Below, piece after piece: positions 54,776-64,000 of a stretch of 64,000 nucleotides of DNA. Source of the stretch: Ligula intestinalis (Eukaryota; Platyhelminthes; Cestoda; Diphyllobothriidea; Diphyllobothriidae). A program made the translations under genes and the position numbers. The notes under the pieces are model-generated. The model worked only from the letters and a program-made list of their open reading frames with translations, made no database searches and was not told the origin of the DNA. How positions within the stretch are numbered: the first letter of the stretch is position 1; the number at the start of each line of letters is the position of its first letter. The DNA lies in the NCBI GenBank assembly GCA_036362985.1, contig JAYGXS010000009.1, forward strand, positions 26,710,900 to 26,774,899. The letters run 5' to 3'.

Positions 54776-55400
54776 GAAGAAGAAGAAGAAGAAGAAGAAG
54801 ATGCGATCACTGAAATAAGAATTTTTATCTTCCTGACGTTTTGGATTCTGTCGAGAATCTTTTATCATAGGTAACAGTTGGATGGTGTGATACATGCGCA
54901 GATTTGGGGTGATACATGCACAAATTGCACGGAATTATCGTACGTAGTGGTCATCTGCATGCGTACTATAAGTATCGGCTCCTGTAACCACCGCTTGGCG
55001 TCTCAATTAGTGCGATGATGGCTTGACACTTCTCTTTTAACTCATTAATTGCCACGATTTAGTTGCCCATGTCGGGTGCCGGCTTGCTAATTGCGCGACA
55101 ATTATGCTCGCTATCGTCCGAGTTGTTGCTAGGCGTGGCCCTTCCCACGCGACTGATTCTCCTTGCAAGAGGTAACAACCGCGTGAGCAGCGAGCTGTTC
55201 GAGTCATGGTTCATCAGTCAATCAACAAGCGCAACGATTTGGCGTTCCCATACTGCGTCCTGAAACGTTGTCTGAGAAGGAAAATCAGGCAAAATCAGTG
55301 TCTAGCCATCACTGCACCAACTGATACCCCAAGCGGTGGTTACAGGAGCCGATAATTATAGTACGCATGCGGATGACCGCCACTAACTAATATGCCTTCT
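54776..55400. mobile_element. PLE foldback, family A, with expanded (AGA)n end
   Basis: The left arm is the family A tail on the minus strand, starting with an (AGA)n run of about 26 bases at 54776-54802, then GATGCGATCACTGAAATAAG, TGACGTTTTGGATTCTGTCG and GTGATACATGCACAAATTGC. At 55147-55260 the plus strand encodes the endonuclease C-terminus (ARGNNRVSSELFESWF). The arm GTGGTTACAGGAGCCGATAA with GTACGCATGCGGATGACC at 55333-55382 is the complement of 54945-54995. The right tail is missing. The (CTT)n word of the PLE tail has become a microsatellite here. Confidence 0.65.
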
Positions 55401-56480
55401 GCAACAACGGTCGTACTGTCACTTACTCCCTGCTATATACCAAGAGACTGAATGGATTGTTTGCGTGGATTGAAGATCATCACTGGTGAGGGTCCAAGAT
55501 GGCGTAGGTGTGACTGAACGTCAGTGTAGATCCTGCCCCCCCCCGTCTCAGCCGCTGATCCTTGCCCTCATATCTATCCTTGTCGTAGATCGTCTCGCTT
55601 TCTCTAACTTCATGCCTACACTCCCACCTCCTGGCCCTGAAACCGAACACAGTGCTGCACTCACCATCGGTATTCCAGATGCGAAATATAAACACGTTAC
55701 ATTCTCCTCCTCCTCATTCTCTATCGTACCTCCCGCCCCCCGCTACATGTCTATAAACATTAGATTACTTTTCATACACCCCTACTGCTACTTAGTATGA
55801 CCTCGACATTTGTGTGGTGTTTATCGACTCTGTTTAGTATTCGCTGTCACTGAAAACGACTACAGATGCTTTAGTTGTCGACCTGAACGTCTTCTGCTGC
55901 TACACCCCTTCTAGTTTGCCGTACCCCAAGGTCAACTCGGGACGACCAGAGAGTTGAACATGAACGCCAATGGTCATGCAGCTTTTAAATTCTGTCTGGC
56001 GGGTGAACGCCTTCCACATTATGCACCCTCTCTCGAGTAGGCATTTACAGTTAGCAGGGTTAATAATCCGACTCGCAAACGCTAATCAGCCCCTCCCAGT
56101 TTACCGGAGGTGCGCAGCACGATGAAAAGTAACGTTTTATTCGTTTGATTCAATTTATTTTATAAGATACGAAATGCCTCTTCGCCCCACGTACTTGAGT
56201 CTCATTTGTTATCAGCGCCAATAGGGCAGTACAATCTGAAACATCTCCCTAAAAACGTACTGGGTTGTTTTATCAAGTTGCTCTGCCTGGTAAGAACAGA
56301 TGCCTTTTTCACCTCCCCTTGCCAGAGACTCAAGTTCCGCCTTGTCAACCTTATCGCCTGATCTAAAGTGAATGAATGCAAACACAAAATAGCACAGGCA
56401 GCCCCATACGCCACTAGATTAAAGACTAGTTGCTACAACAGCGAGCTGGTTTGGAGGCGTGTTCCAGAGTACATATATCA
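55401..56480. other. Intergenic, no gene seen
   Basis: A 104-codon plus-strand frame (55486-55800) is Pro/Ser-rich and unrecognised. C-rich patches occur. Confidence 0.3.
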
Positions 56481-56482
56481 GC

Positions 56483-56486
<4 letters not shown>

Positions 56487-56513
<27 letters not shown>

Positions 56514-56530
56514 AGTGTGTGTGTGTGTGT
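56487..56530. repeat. (GT)n microsatellite
   Basis: About 22 GT units with a single GA interruption. Confidence 0.95.
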
Positions 56531-56612
56531 TTGTACACAACTCCTCCGCCCCCATCAGCCTGACGCAACATTCTGCTGTTGACTTCGACAAAGGGAACGG
56601 CGGCGGCGTAGA

Positions 56613-56672
56613 GGGGGGGGGGGGGGGGGGGGGGGGCGGTAGAGATTACATGAGCTGGGGGGGGGGGGGGGG
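56613..56672. repeat. Two poly-G tracts
   Basis: Runs of G at 56613-56636 (24 bases) and 56657-56672 (16 bases), separated by a short mixed stretch. Potential G-quadruplex; also prone to assembly and sequencing error. Confidence 0.9.
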
Positions 56673-57321
56673 CGGGCGCCGCGTCATGCTTGGCTTAAAA
56701 ACTAATTTATCACTGGCGGCGCAACCACCGATAGGAGGCGGCGCACGCAAGCCCTGATAGTGATACCGTCTCTTCTGGCGCCAGGCGTTACGTCCGCTCT
56801 ACAGTGGCGCTTTGCAGAAAGGCGCATGGCAGTTCCGCAGGCGACCCCCTATTAGAGGTCTTACTCGTGAGAAAGTCGCGCATACCGATATCACTCTGCG
56901 CTCTCTTTTTTTCGGAAAAGCGGAGACGCGGGTAGTTGCGAAACGATGACTCGGAGGGGGTGGGATGTTGTTGCAAACAAAATGAACATTCCCTGCTGCG
57001 AAAAGTTTCAAATTTATGCAGATGAAGTAAAGTGTGCGCAGTGTACGGGCAGAATCCGGAAATAAGACAGCCTTGAAGGCTTCATCAAAGGTTCCATGTA
57101 TGGGCATCGAACATCTGAGACGGTTGCAGCTAAATAAATAAGAGTTTTTAGGGTCATAAAGGTGGTGTAGCAGGTTTCACATAAGGTAGGGGTAGATTAT
57201 GTAGGTCTCTGATTATAAAATACACAGCTTGACCTGGTTTGGTTTATTGCTTCATTGCAATGGGAAATAACCTTCTGTATGTAAACTGCTACAGTACGGC
57301 TCAGAATTCGCGCAAAATGCC
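56673..57321. other. Intergenic, no gene seen
   Basis: A 102-codon minus-strand frame at 56799-57107 lies in a GC-richer block and is unrecognised. Confidence 0.3.
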
Positions 57322-57655
57322 GACATTTGTGAAAGATTGGTGCTTAATTGCTAATCGGCATTGAGGAAGGTTCAAATACTGATTATCGTGTAACCTATTT
57401 TTAAGTTATTTCAGTCTCCTTAGGATGTCGGCTTTTTGACGAGCTCATTTCTGACTGCTAAAAAAAGTATGTACTGTAAAAAGTGGTTACTTAGGTAGTA
57501 GGCATTTTTATCATTGATTTTGGTGGCCTGTATAAATTCAAATATATTTTCTGAAAACCATGTACAAAAAATCTTTCGTGTACTCGTTTGGTAGTCAATT
57601 ACGCCCCTTTTAAAGTACATACTTAAGGAAGGCTATCTTTCGGTTTATTGGAAGT
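57322..57655 (+). repeat. Dispersed repeat R1, copy d
   Basis: Best match to copy a (14632-14975): TTGCTAATCGGCATTGAGGA, GGATGTCGGCTTTTTGACGA, GCATTTTTATCATTGATTTT, GTGTACTCGTTTGGTAG and CTATCTTTCGGTTT, in order. Confidence 0.65.
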
Positions 57656-58673
57656 TGCTTTTGTTTATCTTTTTAATAGCATTCTCAATTCCGTCGCTAT
57701 AAATAGGCCCGGAAGAATAGATCCGTGGTATTTTATTGATTTTTCATGTTTGTTGTATCTATTTCGCTGCCTGTCCGCGCTGAAGCCTTTAAAAGCCCCC
57801 ATCACCCGGATTTAGTGGTGGCTAGGGGAGTCTACATAACTTACAGTTGCTTACGCCCGAATATACGGATCTACTTCCAGTCAGAAATTAATTTCTGAGA
57901 GAATTAAAAGGCTAAAATAATATAACGAAGAATTTGCTCAATTTGTTCCTCAGTGTGAAGTCCTATAAAATGAAACCATAGGCTGCTGATGTGCCTTTCT
58001 GATCAGCAAATTTTATCTCTGTTTATCGCGGTTAATATCCGGTTTTATTCTTTAAGCTTACATATGAACATGTAGCTTTTACGCGACGCCGGACTTTAAT
58101 AACACCGTTTTTAATCATTTTATCGAAACAAGAAAAATAGGAACTGAGAATTTATCTTTTTTGGTCAGCGGTTTCAACAGAATCACTTTCATCTTTGAAT
58201 CGGTTTTCCAATTTGACGAGTCCATCTCTTTTCCTTTGTTGACTGAGTTCCTTTCAAATCGGAGCATGTCATTCACGAAAGCCATACTTGGACAATATTT
58301 TTAATTAGTAGATGCATTAAATAATTACTGTTTCGACGTTGCATTCACTTAGAGACTGAAATAGAACCAATCCCCAGAAATCAACCCTCAAAACGCTCTG
58401 CATTACGTGAACATGACAATTCCCGTTACCATTGAATGAAAGAAGTTTTTAAATAAATAGTATAAACAATGTAAGAGACACAACTTCATAAAAACGCAGC
58501 GTGCATCAGATCTCCCAAAAAAACCATTCTGACTTGCATACGCACATTATTATCTGCTTATTAGATTCATTGATGTAATAACTTACACGAATACTTTTTT
58601 TAATGCTTCAGCGCTAAATGTTTTGATTTAAAATACAATTTTCTTAGATAAGGTGTTTTTTTATTCTTTTTAG
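57656..58673. other. AT-rich intergenic, no gene seen
   Basis: No supported feature. Confidence 0.3.
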
Positions 58674-58744
58674 AATAAAGGAAAGGAAAATTCGACTGAC
58701 CATGGAAAGGCTATTGTGTTGTCCTGTTAAAGGTACATTACAAT
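58674..58744 (+). other. Candidate short exon with strong splice sites
   Basis: A pyrimidine-rich acceptor (GTTTTTTTATTCTTTTTAG) precedes 71 bases followed by GTAAGTACG, near-consensus. One frame is open throughout and reads IKERKIRLTMERLLCCPVKG. No family was recognised. No partner exon was found, so this is a structural suggestion only. Confidence 0.22.
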
Positions 58745-59033
58745 GTAAGTACGTATTTTTAATTTTTACGGACCTGCTCCGACTGAAGAATGCCCAAACC
58801 ACAGCATCCAACTCTCATGACGAATTTCATGCATACATTGTGGACCTTAACAAACCCACGGAAATTAATATCATACCTTTAAGTGCTGTTATAACAGGCG
58901 TTTTCGTAGTCCAGTCTCATGCCTTGGACCAAATGCACGAATAAGCGAATTGAGGCGGGGGCTCGCAACTCAGGTATGTGCATGGATTGAGAAGAAGTAG
59001 TTTCGATCACCGGAATCGGAGTTTTATTTTTCT

Positions 59034-59067
59034 GAGCTTTCGAACTCTTGCAGGAGTCCACCGTCAG
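59034..59067 (-). ncRNA. Hammerhead-like motif at PLE 3' end
   Basis: Minus strand: CTGACGGT, then a 6-bp hairpin GGACTC/GAGTTC, then GAAAGCTC. It lies about 60 bases after the frame ending at 59125. The AGCT inside GAAAGCTC is self-complementary, as ACGT is in family A and B copies. Confidence 0.5.
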
Positions 59068-59124
59068 CGATAAAACCATCAACGAAAGCAAGCAACCTTT
59101 ATAGAAGAAGGGATCAATTAACCA

Positions 59125-59415
59125 TCATAGGGGCGAGGAGGGGGGGGTGAGGGACGGAGGGACGGAACCACCAGTGCCGTGAGTCTGGAAATACCTGCGC
59201 AGGGCAACATATGCGGGCGCCAGCTCCATGCATCGGTTAACTGAGTTTTCGTCCGACGCCCAGGCTTCAATCAGTTCTCGGCCCGTCTTGCTACTTGCGT
59301 GGGCACTTATCCTCGCAGCTGCGAAGTTGAACTCGTAACCCGTCTCGTAGGTGTGGGTGGCCACTTGCGAATAAGCCTCATATGAACTACATGAAAGGCA
59401 AACTTTAGAAAACAC
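59125..59415 (-). CDS. PLE endonuclease C-terminal fragment
   Basis: A 96-codon frame: SSYEAYSQVATHTYETGYEF, NFAAARISAHASSKTGRELI, NSVNRCMELAPAYVALRRYF. This is the segment after the GIY-YIG core in PLE endonucleases and the closest relative of the relic at 48055-48545. It is 5'-truncated, has no stops, and is followed by a hammerhead-like motif and an AAAATAAAAC tail. Not a functional enzyme, because the catalytic core is absent. Confidence 0.7.
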   Translation of the reverse strand: MFSKVCLSCSSYEAYSQVATHTYETGYEFNFAAARISAHASSKTGRELIEAWASDENSVNRCMELAPAYVALRRYFQTHGTGGSVPPSLTPPSSPL

Positions 59416-59439
59416 AAATGTTCTCCACTTACAGTTAAG

Positions 59440-60190
59440 CAGATGCAGTTAGATATAGCCGATAGAAACCAAAAAAGACCAGTTTCAGGAGGCAGCTCAA
59501 AAAGAGGTGTGATCATGGGAAGAAAAAGTTATTGGCCTGAAGTTTTGGATTCCCACGCGAACAGATCATCACAGAGTAGTAGAGGCACAAGAATGCAGTA
59601 TTTATAGTACGCGATTTCCGTTTGACTACATGCATATTCTAATTAGCAGCTCTCTCGATCACCGTAGGGCGCCGTATATGATGCACTGATAGCTCGTCAG
59701 TCCGTGTCGGAGTCGCTGATGGCCGCGTTTTCATCCTCCGTGTCGGATTTCGACGTGACTTGGCACTTTGGCTTGTTCTCACTGGTATTGTTGGTCGTCC
59801 GCACCCTCCCCCACGTAACTGATCACTCCCGCCCAGGCAAAGTCTCAGTGAGTAATATGAGAGCGGGAGGCCATTCATTTGTTGATGAACGGCGGGCCTG
59901 CGAACCGTGACTCGAGCAGTTTGCATGCGGAGTGACAAGCGATCATAGCGTCAATTACGCTCCCCGTCACGCGGTGATCGCGAGAGCTGCTAATTATAGT
60001 ACCCACGTGGTCGCGTGGCCACTACGGAAAGTAAATACCCTGTACTCCCACTCACTGTATCTGCTGTTGCTGCTGGCTCTAATTATGGGCTCGAACGAGA
60101 ATCCAAAACTTCAGGCCAATTGACCCCTTTTTCCAACGATCGTGTCCGCTTCTGAGCTGCTCGTAATGCCTACGAGAATTGTAGCAAATG
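59440..60190. mobile_element. PLE foldback, family C
   Basis: The left arm on the minus strand has GGCCTGAAGTTTTGGATTCC (about 59534), and the right arm on the plus strand has GAGAATCCAAAACTTCAGGC (about 60098). Inner arms TAATTAGCAGCTCTC with CGATCACCG (59640-59663) and CGGTGATCGCGAGAGCTGC (59967-59985) are complementary. Between are PLE endonuclease C-terminal remnants in broken frames. The core has AAAACTTC in place of GAAACGTC, so ribozyme activity is unlikely. Confidence 0.65.
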
Positions 60191-60430
60191 AATCCATCTC
60201 TCTAATAAAGTCATTCCCCTGTGAACCCGCGCATTTATAAACGGGTCATTTTCTACTAGGCCATGAATCCTTCAAATGCAGCTCTTTGTCCTTGTAGGCA
60301 TACGCCATTACGATTAAATAATGGGTAAGGGCTTCTTATGAGCAGCACTGCAGTCTACTATAGCATAGCTAACTACTTATTTCGATGCATTTTTTATGTA
60401 TTTTGTTTACCTTATTAGTTGATTATTTAG
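60191..60430. other. Spacer, no gene seen
   Basis: No supported feature. Confidence 0.3.
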
Positions 60431-60565
60431 TTTTACAATTTAAGTTCAATTTTAGTTTAGTTTTATTCAAATACTTTTAGTTTATTTTTACTTTAGTTTA
60501 CTTTTTAGTTTATTATCTAGTTGTATTAGTTTTAGCTGACTTTAATTTTTAGTTAAGTTACTTAA
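60431..60565 (+). repeat. TTTAGTT-rich low-complexity tract
   Basis: TTTAGTT, TTTTAGTTTA and similar words repeat over about 130 bases. The complementary AAACTAA words bracket the PLE copy at 63513-63877. Confidence 0.75.
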
Positions 60566-61641
60566 GTTATAGTAAAATAGTGTTGCAGCAGAATGCCTAC
60601 CACATTTTTTACCACATTAGTAGAATAAAAGCTCCATTATGTTGCCGTATAAAGCTACTACAGTTTTCTTTTCTGTGGCCTTGCAGCGTTATCTCTCGCC
60701 GAGCAAACAAGTATTGTAAGTACACTTTCAACGTCGTGTTGGATAGCTACACTTCTGCCTAAGCCACTGTTGTACAAAGAAATGAGTATAACTGCCACAC
60801 TGTCGAGGATATCATTTTCGCAGTCGGTAACCGGACACAGATTTCAACCCAGCGACATTAAGTAACAACCAGGTATATCTTGATTTCTGGTGGAGAGGGG
60901 GCTCATACTTCAGTCACGCCCTGCAGACTTTTTCAAATAGAAAATCCACACGGCTAGAAGACCTGCACATCTGGGATGCACTCTAATCGTTGACTCTAAT
61001 AATTTTAGTCTAGGTATGAGGCGGCGCCGTCAACTATACGAGCGTTTCAGCGACACAATTAACTTAGCTGTTGTATTTTCATGGTCGGCAAAAACTCACT
61101 TTCAGATGTTACCTGCATACCAAACATTGTGTTCTTCGAGTCTGCATTCGGGCTGAGATCGGTAAACTTAGCAAAGAATCTGACCGTTTAAATGATGTTG
61201 TGTAGAAAAATAACGCTTTCTTTCGTTTCAGGGACTGAATATTTGCATGCGTTAAACTTAGGCGCTGGACCTTCGCATTACGTTGCAATCTGCATTGTCC
61301 GAACCTGGCCTGAATAACCATAAACCCGCCAGGCTATATATCGTACCGGCTTTGCTGACGATAGCACAATAAATCCCCTCCAGCATTAGATATAAAACCC
61401 TGGGATTTGCCAAACTGATGGAAGTTGAACAATAAATTCCCGCAAACATTGCGTGCAAACTTTCTTCCAGTCGTCTCTGGCGTCGTGAAATAGTCATTTG
61501 TGGGTTAACTTCCTTTTTTGCTGAAGAAATATCGGTATAAAACGCCGAACTCTTTCTGGCCATAGGCTGCACGGCAATTGACAATTGTGTAGCGAACCTC
61601 GCTTTTGATACAGAGGTATTTCGTAAATAATGAGGTAGAAT
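60566..61641. other. Intergenic, no gene seen
   Basis: Minus-strand frames of 70-108 codons at 61109-61762 overlap one another and are unrecognised. Confidence 0.3.
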
Positions 61642-61655
61642 AAACCATATTTAGG
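61642..61655. repeat. Probable target-site duplication, left copy
   Basis: AAACCATATTTAGG here against AAACCATCTTAGG at 61781-61793: a 13-bp match with one substitution and one base gap. Confidence 0.6.
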
Positions 61656-61780
61656 TAACAGTAGCAGAAACTGTTTCTGCTACTGTTTCTTGCTCCTGTC
61701 TCTGATGATGAATCCGCGACGGATGTCGAAACGTCAGGCGAATAAACGTACTGTCCTAGCAATCGAGTCGTCTTCTTCTC
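61656..61780 (+). mobile_element. Minimal PLE tail insertion, family B, 125 bp
   Basis: Begins with a short mirrored arm (AACAGTAGCAGAAAC against its complement at 61674-61690), then a single plus-strand family B tail: CTGATGATGAATCCGCGACG, GGATGTCGAAACGTC, then AATAAACGTACTGTCC and CGAGTCGTCTTCTTCTC. Near-exact duplications flank it. It is the smallest such unit in the window and has the best-preserved hammerhead-like core. Confidence 0.75.
61697..61740 (+). ncRNA. Best-preserved hammerhead-like motif
   Basis: A helix I pairing TGTCT (61697-61701) with AGGCG (61736-61740, two G-U pairs) encloses CTGATGA (61702-61708), a helix II-like hairpin (AATCC/GGAT with a GCGAC loop), GAAA (61728-61731) and CGTC ending at 61735. 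Helix III would be only ACGT, which is self-complementary, so pairing between two molecules (or two arms) could complete it. Two extra bases between CTGATGA and the hairpin depart from the canonical form. Confidence 0.55.
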
Positions 61781-61793
61781 AAACCATCTTAGG
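61781..61793. repeat. Probable target-site duplication, right copy
   Basis: AAACCATCTTAGG, paired with 61642-61655. Confidence 0.6.
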
Positions 61794-61859
61794 CTGCGGG
61801 GTTAGTTCAGCCTTCTAATTTCCTCAGAAATTAATTCCTAACTTGGAGTAAATCAGCAT

Positions 61860-62140
61860 AGTCAAGGGTCTATAGGCGCAGACCGAACACCATCAGCTAC
61901 TGTGTAGTGACCACCTAATATGGATCACCTGCCAACAGGCGGTCATCAGCATACACCAAGTAATTATCTACCCTGCTGGCAGCACAGGTAGTAGTTAAAA
62001 GCCTACCTAAGTATTTCGCCGATATTCTGCCACTGCTTGACAAAGCTGCAAGGAGTCCGACTCATCAGTGCCCCCCCCCCCCGCCCCCCCGCCCCCCGCC
62101 CAGCATCCCTAGTGTGCACCGATCTTGAAATCTAAGCTTT
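61860..62140 (+). repeat. Dispersed repeat R3, copy b, with poly-C tract
   Basis: Relative of 40378-40640 (see shared words there). Contains a C-rich run at 62071-62100 that interrupts the similarity. Confidence 0.5.
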
Positions 62141-62640
62141 CTTCAGGAATGCAGGGGGAGGACCCACTGATGAGAAGCAGTTCTCTCGGCTGCCTTAAGC
62201 AGCGGCAGAATACCAGCGAAACACGTCTATCTGGACCTTTTAGCCAGCACCTGTGCTGTCGATACGGTCGTCAATTGCGTAGGTTTTACGATTACTAAAA
62301 GGACAGAAGGTACGTTTAACGCTCTTTTCCTTTATCTGAGCCAGATCACGCTATAATCAGCGTCTGTGGCGTCAATGGATTCAGCCCAGCCCCCCTCAAA
62401 TCACTAAAATATTGAACATTAGCAGAACCTGAATGTCACCCAGGGTCAGCATCTAGCGCCCTGCGGGGTGGCGGTGAGTAACGCCTTCGATGAACGCCTG
62501 ATGGCGTCATCTGCCGCCCGTCCGTCCGCCCGTTCCGACAGCCAAAACCAAACGTAGTGGGTGGCCCCGGGGCTAATCGTTGCTCTATTGTTCCCAGTGC
62601 CTGAATAAATTAGAGTTCTGATCCTGCACAGAGAGCCTCT
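62141..62640. other. Intergenic, no gene seen
   Basis: GC-richer than average. No supported feature. Confidence 0.3.
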
Positions 62641-62645
62641 CCTTT

Positions 62646-62688
62646 CCTCCTCCTCCTCCTCCTCCTCCTCCTCCTCCTCCTCCTCCTC
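62646..62688. repeat. (CCT)n microsatellite
   Basis: About 14 CCT units in a row. The Arg-rich frame on the minus strand across it is an artefact. Confidence 0.95.
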
Positions 62689-63419
62689 GTTATGGCCACC
62701 TCACGCCCAAGCGACCGGTTCAAAAATGGCAGAGCGAAAAAGACCATTTTAGGCGCGGGACACACACAGAGAGCGACGGCAGTCTCTGGACCGCCTCTGT
62801 CAGCTACACGCAAGCTTTTACCCACTCAGTAATTTTTTAGGCAAACGAAAATGCAGGGCAGTGTCAGGCACTTAATTAACCTGTCGCATGCGACCGAAAA
62901 TGTCCAGCACGAGAACTGTGCATGTGCGTGAGGTTGGCCTATTTTTCAACGGCTTTTGCGATAATTATCGCCACTAAGAAGGCATAAATTTCAAGCAGAC
63001 TCGCGTGTGGGATGGTATAATAGTGTGACGTGCTCGCCGAGCAGGCTACGGAACATACTCGCCCCGTGGGACTTTTGGGCTCAATCTAGTCCAAGCTTGC
63101 GAGCAGTCGCATGCAAGGCAAAACTTTCAAACTCATCAAAGCTCCTGAATTTTACAAGAAATTTTCTGGTGCGCATAATCGAGTCACGCTGCCTCCCGCC
63201 AACGTCTTACGCCAGGAACGAAACGACGGTGCTTAGAAAGCAGACTTTGTGTGCTTCATAGATGAATATTACGTTGTTTAGGAATTCCCATGGAAAGTAC
63301 TCCTTATAAACGACACTACAGTAACAAAGAACTCCAGGTTTATATAATACGGAACCGGTGGTAAGAGGGGTTAAAGGATTGAGACACAGGATGGGGAAGG
63401 AAAGTAGAAAATAACCAAA
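62689..63419. other. Intergenic, no gene seen
   Basis: An 84-codon frame at 63007-63261 is unrecognised. Confidence 0.3.
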
Positions 63420-63480
63420 TAATAACCTACTAAAACTAAACCAAAACTAAACTAAGCTAAAAGTCAACTAAAACTCAATG
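63420..63480 (+). repeat. AAACTAA-rich tract, left of PLE
   Basis: ACTAAAACTAAACCAAAACT and similar words. A matching tract lies at 63878-63940 on the other side of the PLE copy. Confidence 0.75.
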
Positions 63481-63512
63481 GTCGAAAATATGCGAGGCCC
63501 AGGTAATTAAAT

Positions 63513-63877
63513 AGAAGGCGGAAGAACGTTCTCTGGAACCAATATTTTATTTGCCCGACCTTTCGGACTCTCACTCGAGACCATTGTCAAGGAATGAAAA
63601 CGTACAACTCACTGCGTGATTAAATCAGCTCTGCCGGGAGTGACCTTGAGTTCCCATTTTTCGCTCCGTCGCGAGTGACCTTGACCCTTGCCAGTGCTCG
63701 CGCAACGCGATATAGGCATCTGCGAGATCGATATGCGTATGAATAGAGTCCGCGTGCGAATGTCTTGCTTCTTGCAGTAGGCGTGAGACTCGTTCGTCCG
63801 ACTGGCCTAGTGTTCGCACGTGTTCGAAGTCAAAGTCGTGCCCAGGCGAAGTCCCAGAGAACGTTCTTCCGCCTTCT
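63513..63877 (-). mobile_element. PLE 3' end, family D, with perfect 24-bp inverted ends
   Basis: AGAAGGCGGAAGAACGTTCT (plus CTGG) at 63513-63536 is exactly complementary to 63854-63877. On the minus strand the element encodes the PLE endonuclease C-terminal segment (63870-63625: GHDFDFEHVRTLGQSDERVS, then HTHIDLADAYIALREHW), then the hammerhead-like motif at 63590-63557, then the AAATAAAATATTGGTTCCAG tail. The GIY-YIG core itself is absent. Confidence 0.7.
63557..63590 (-). ncRNA. Hammerhead-like motif, family D
   Basis: Minus strand: TTGACAAT, hairpin GGTCTC/GAGTCC with one U-U mismatch, then GAAAGGTC. The 5' core strand is more diverged than in family B. Confidence 0.4.
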
Positions 63878-63940
63878 GAACTAAAACTAATAAAACAAAA
63901 CAATAAACTAATAGATAAACCAAACTAAGTAATAAACTAC
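63878..63940 (+). repeat. AAACTAA-rich tract, right of PLE
   Basis: AACTAAAACTAATAAAAC and further related words, matching the tract at 63420-63480. Confidence 0.75.
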
Positions 63941-64000
63941 AACGAGGACCAATTATCTACCAGATAGTTACTGAACATTGAGGTATCTCTTATATTCTTC

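Noticed and set aside
59639..59938. 99-codon minus-strand frame
   Set aside because: It lies wholly within the family C foldback interior; its translation is Arg/Thr-rich with no recognisable motif, and the equivalent region in other foldbacks is untranslated.
62610..62825. Arg-rich 71-codon frame
   Set aside because: The Arg run is the translation of the (CCT)n microsatellite.
1..64000. CRISPR array, rRNA operon or prokaryotic gene cluster
   Set aside because: No regularly spaced identical repeats with unique spacers, no rRNA-like block and no long adjacent genes; the only tandem array (12631-12757) has no spacers and is a transposon end.

Overview
This window reads as non-coding and repeat DNA from a large animal genome. 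The best guess is a flatworm, probably a diphyllobothriid-type tapeworm. That rests on many Penelope-like element (PLE) copies with GIY-YIG endonuclease tails, a TTAGGG-type interstitial telomeric tract, intron-split exons with GT/AG boundaries, and AT-rich spacers with no operon-like gene packing. The species assignment is inference; 'eukaryote with introns and PLEs' is read from the sequence. No rRNA gene, functional tRNA, CRISPR array or bacterial gene was found.

Host genes are sparse. On the minus strand at about 6.9-8.4 kb are two exons of a trypsin-like (S1) serine protease homolog, joined by a phase-0 intron. The catalytic His is Tyr and the usual IVGG start of the mature enzyme is not recognisable, so it looks like a pseudoprotease. 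At 18.2-18.6 kb on the plus strand is one fibronectin type III exon. Weaker exon candidates lie at 20.3, 34.5, 47.2 (a PIP-box-like peptide) and 58.7 kb.

The rest is mobile DNA. 0-10 kb: tandem duplication, tRNA-like/palindrome repeat, two MITEs of one family (one inside the protease intron), telomere-like tract. 10-17 kb: LINE reverse transcriptase relic, a complete but dead 953-bp Tc1/mariner-type element, a decayed PLE, a palindrome/tRNA-like composite repeat. 17-36.5 kb: a series of PLE tails, many as foldbacks (two tails back to back), a 417-bp TA-flanked element, and an RT-less GIY-YIG element with an intact 243-codon frame and 12-bp target-site duplications. 36.5-48 kb: LINE relic, GC-rich stretches, dispersed repeats, long AT-rich DNA. 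48-64 kb: more PLE pieces, including a nested insertion at 50.4 kb with a 12-bp duplication, a PLE flanked by AAACTAA-rich DNA, and microsatellites.

The unifying observation is that most PLE copies here are 3' tails placed as inverted pairs. Each tail carries a hammerhead-ribozyme-like hairpin (CUGAUGA-like, hairpin, then GAAA plus NNUC). At least four insertions have recognisable 10-13 bp target-site duplications. This looks like a lineage of mini-elements made of mirrored ribozyme-bearing tails, mobilised by PLE machinery.
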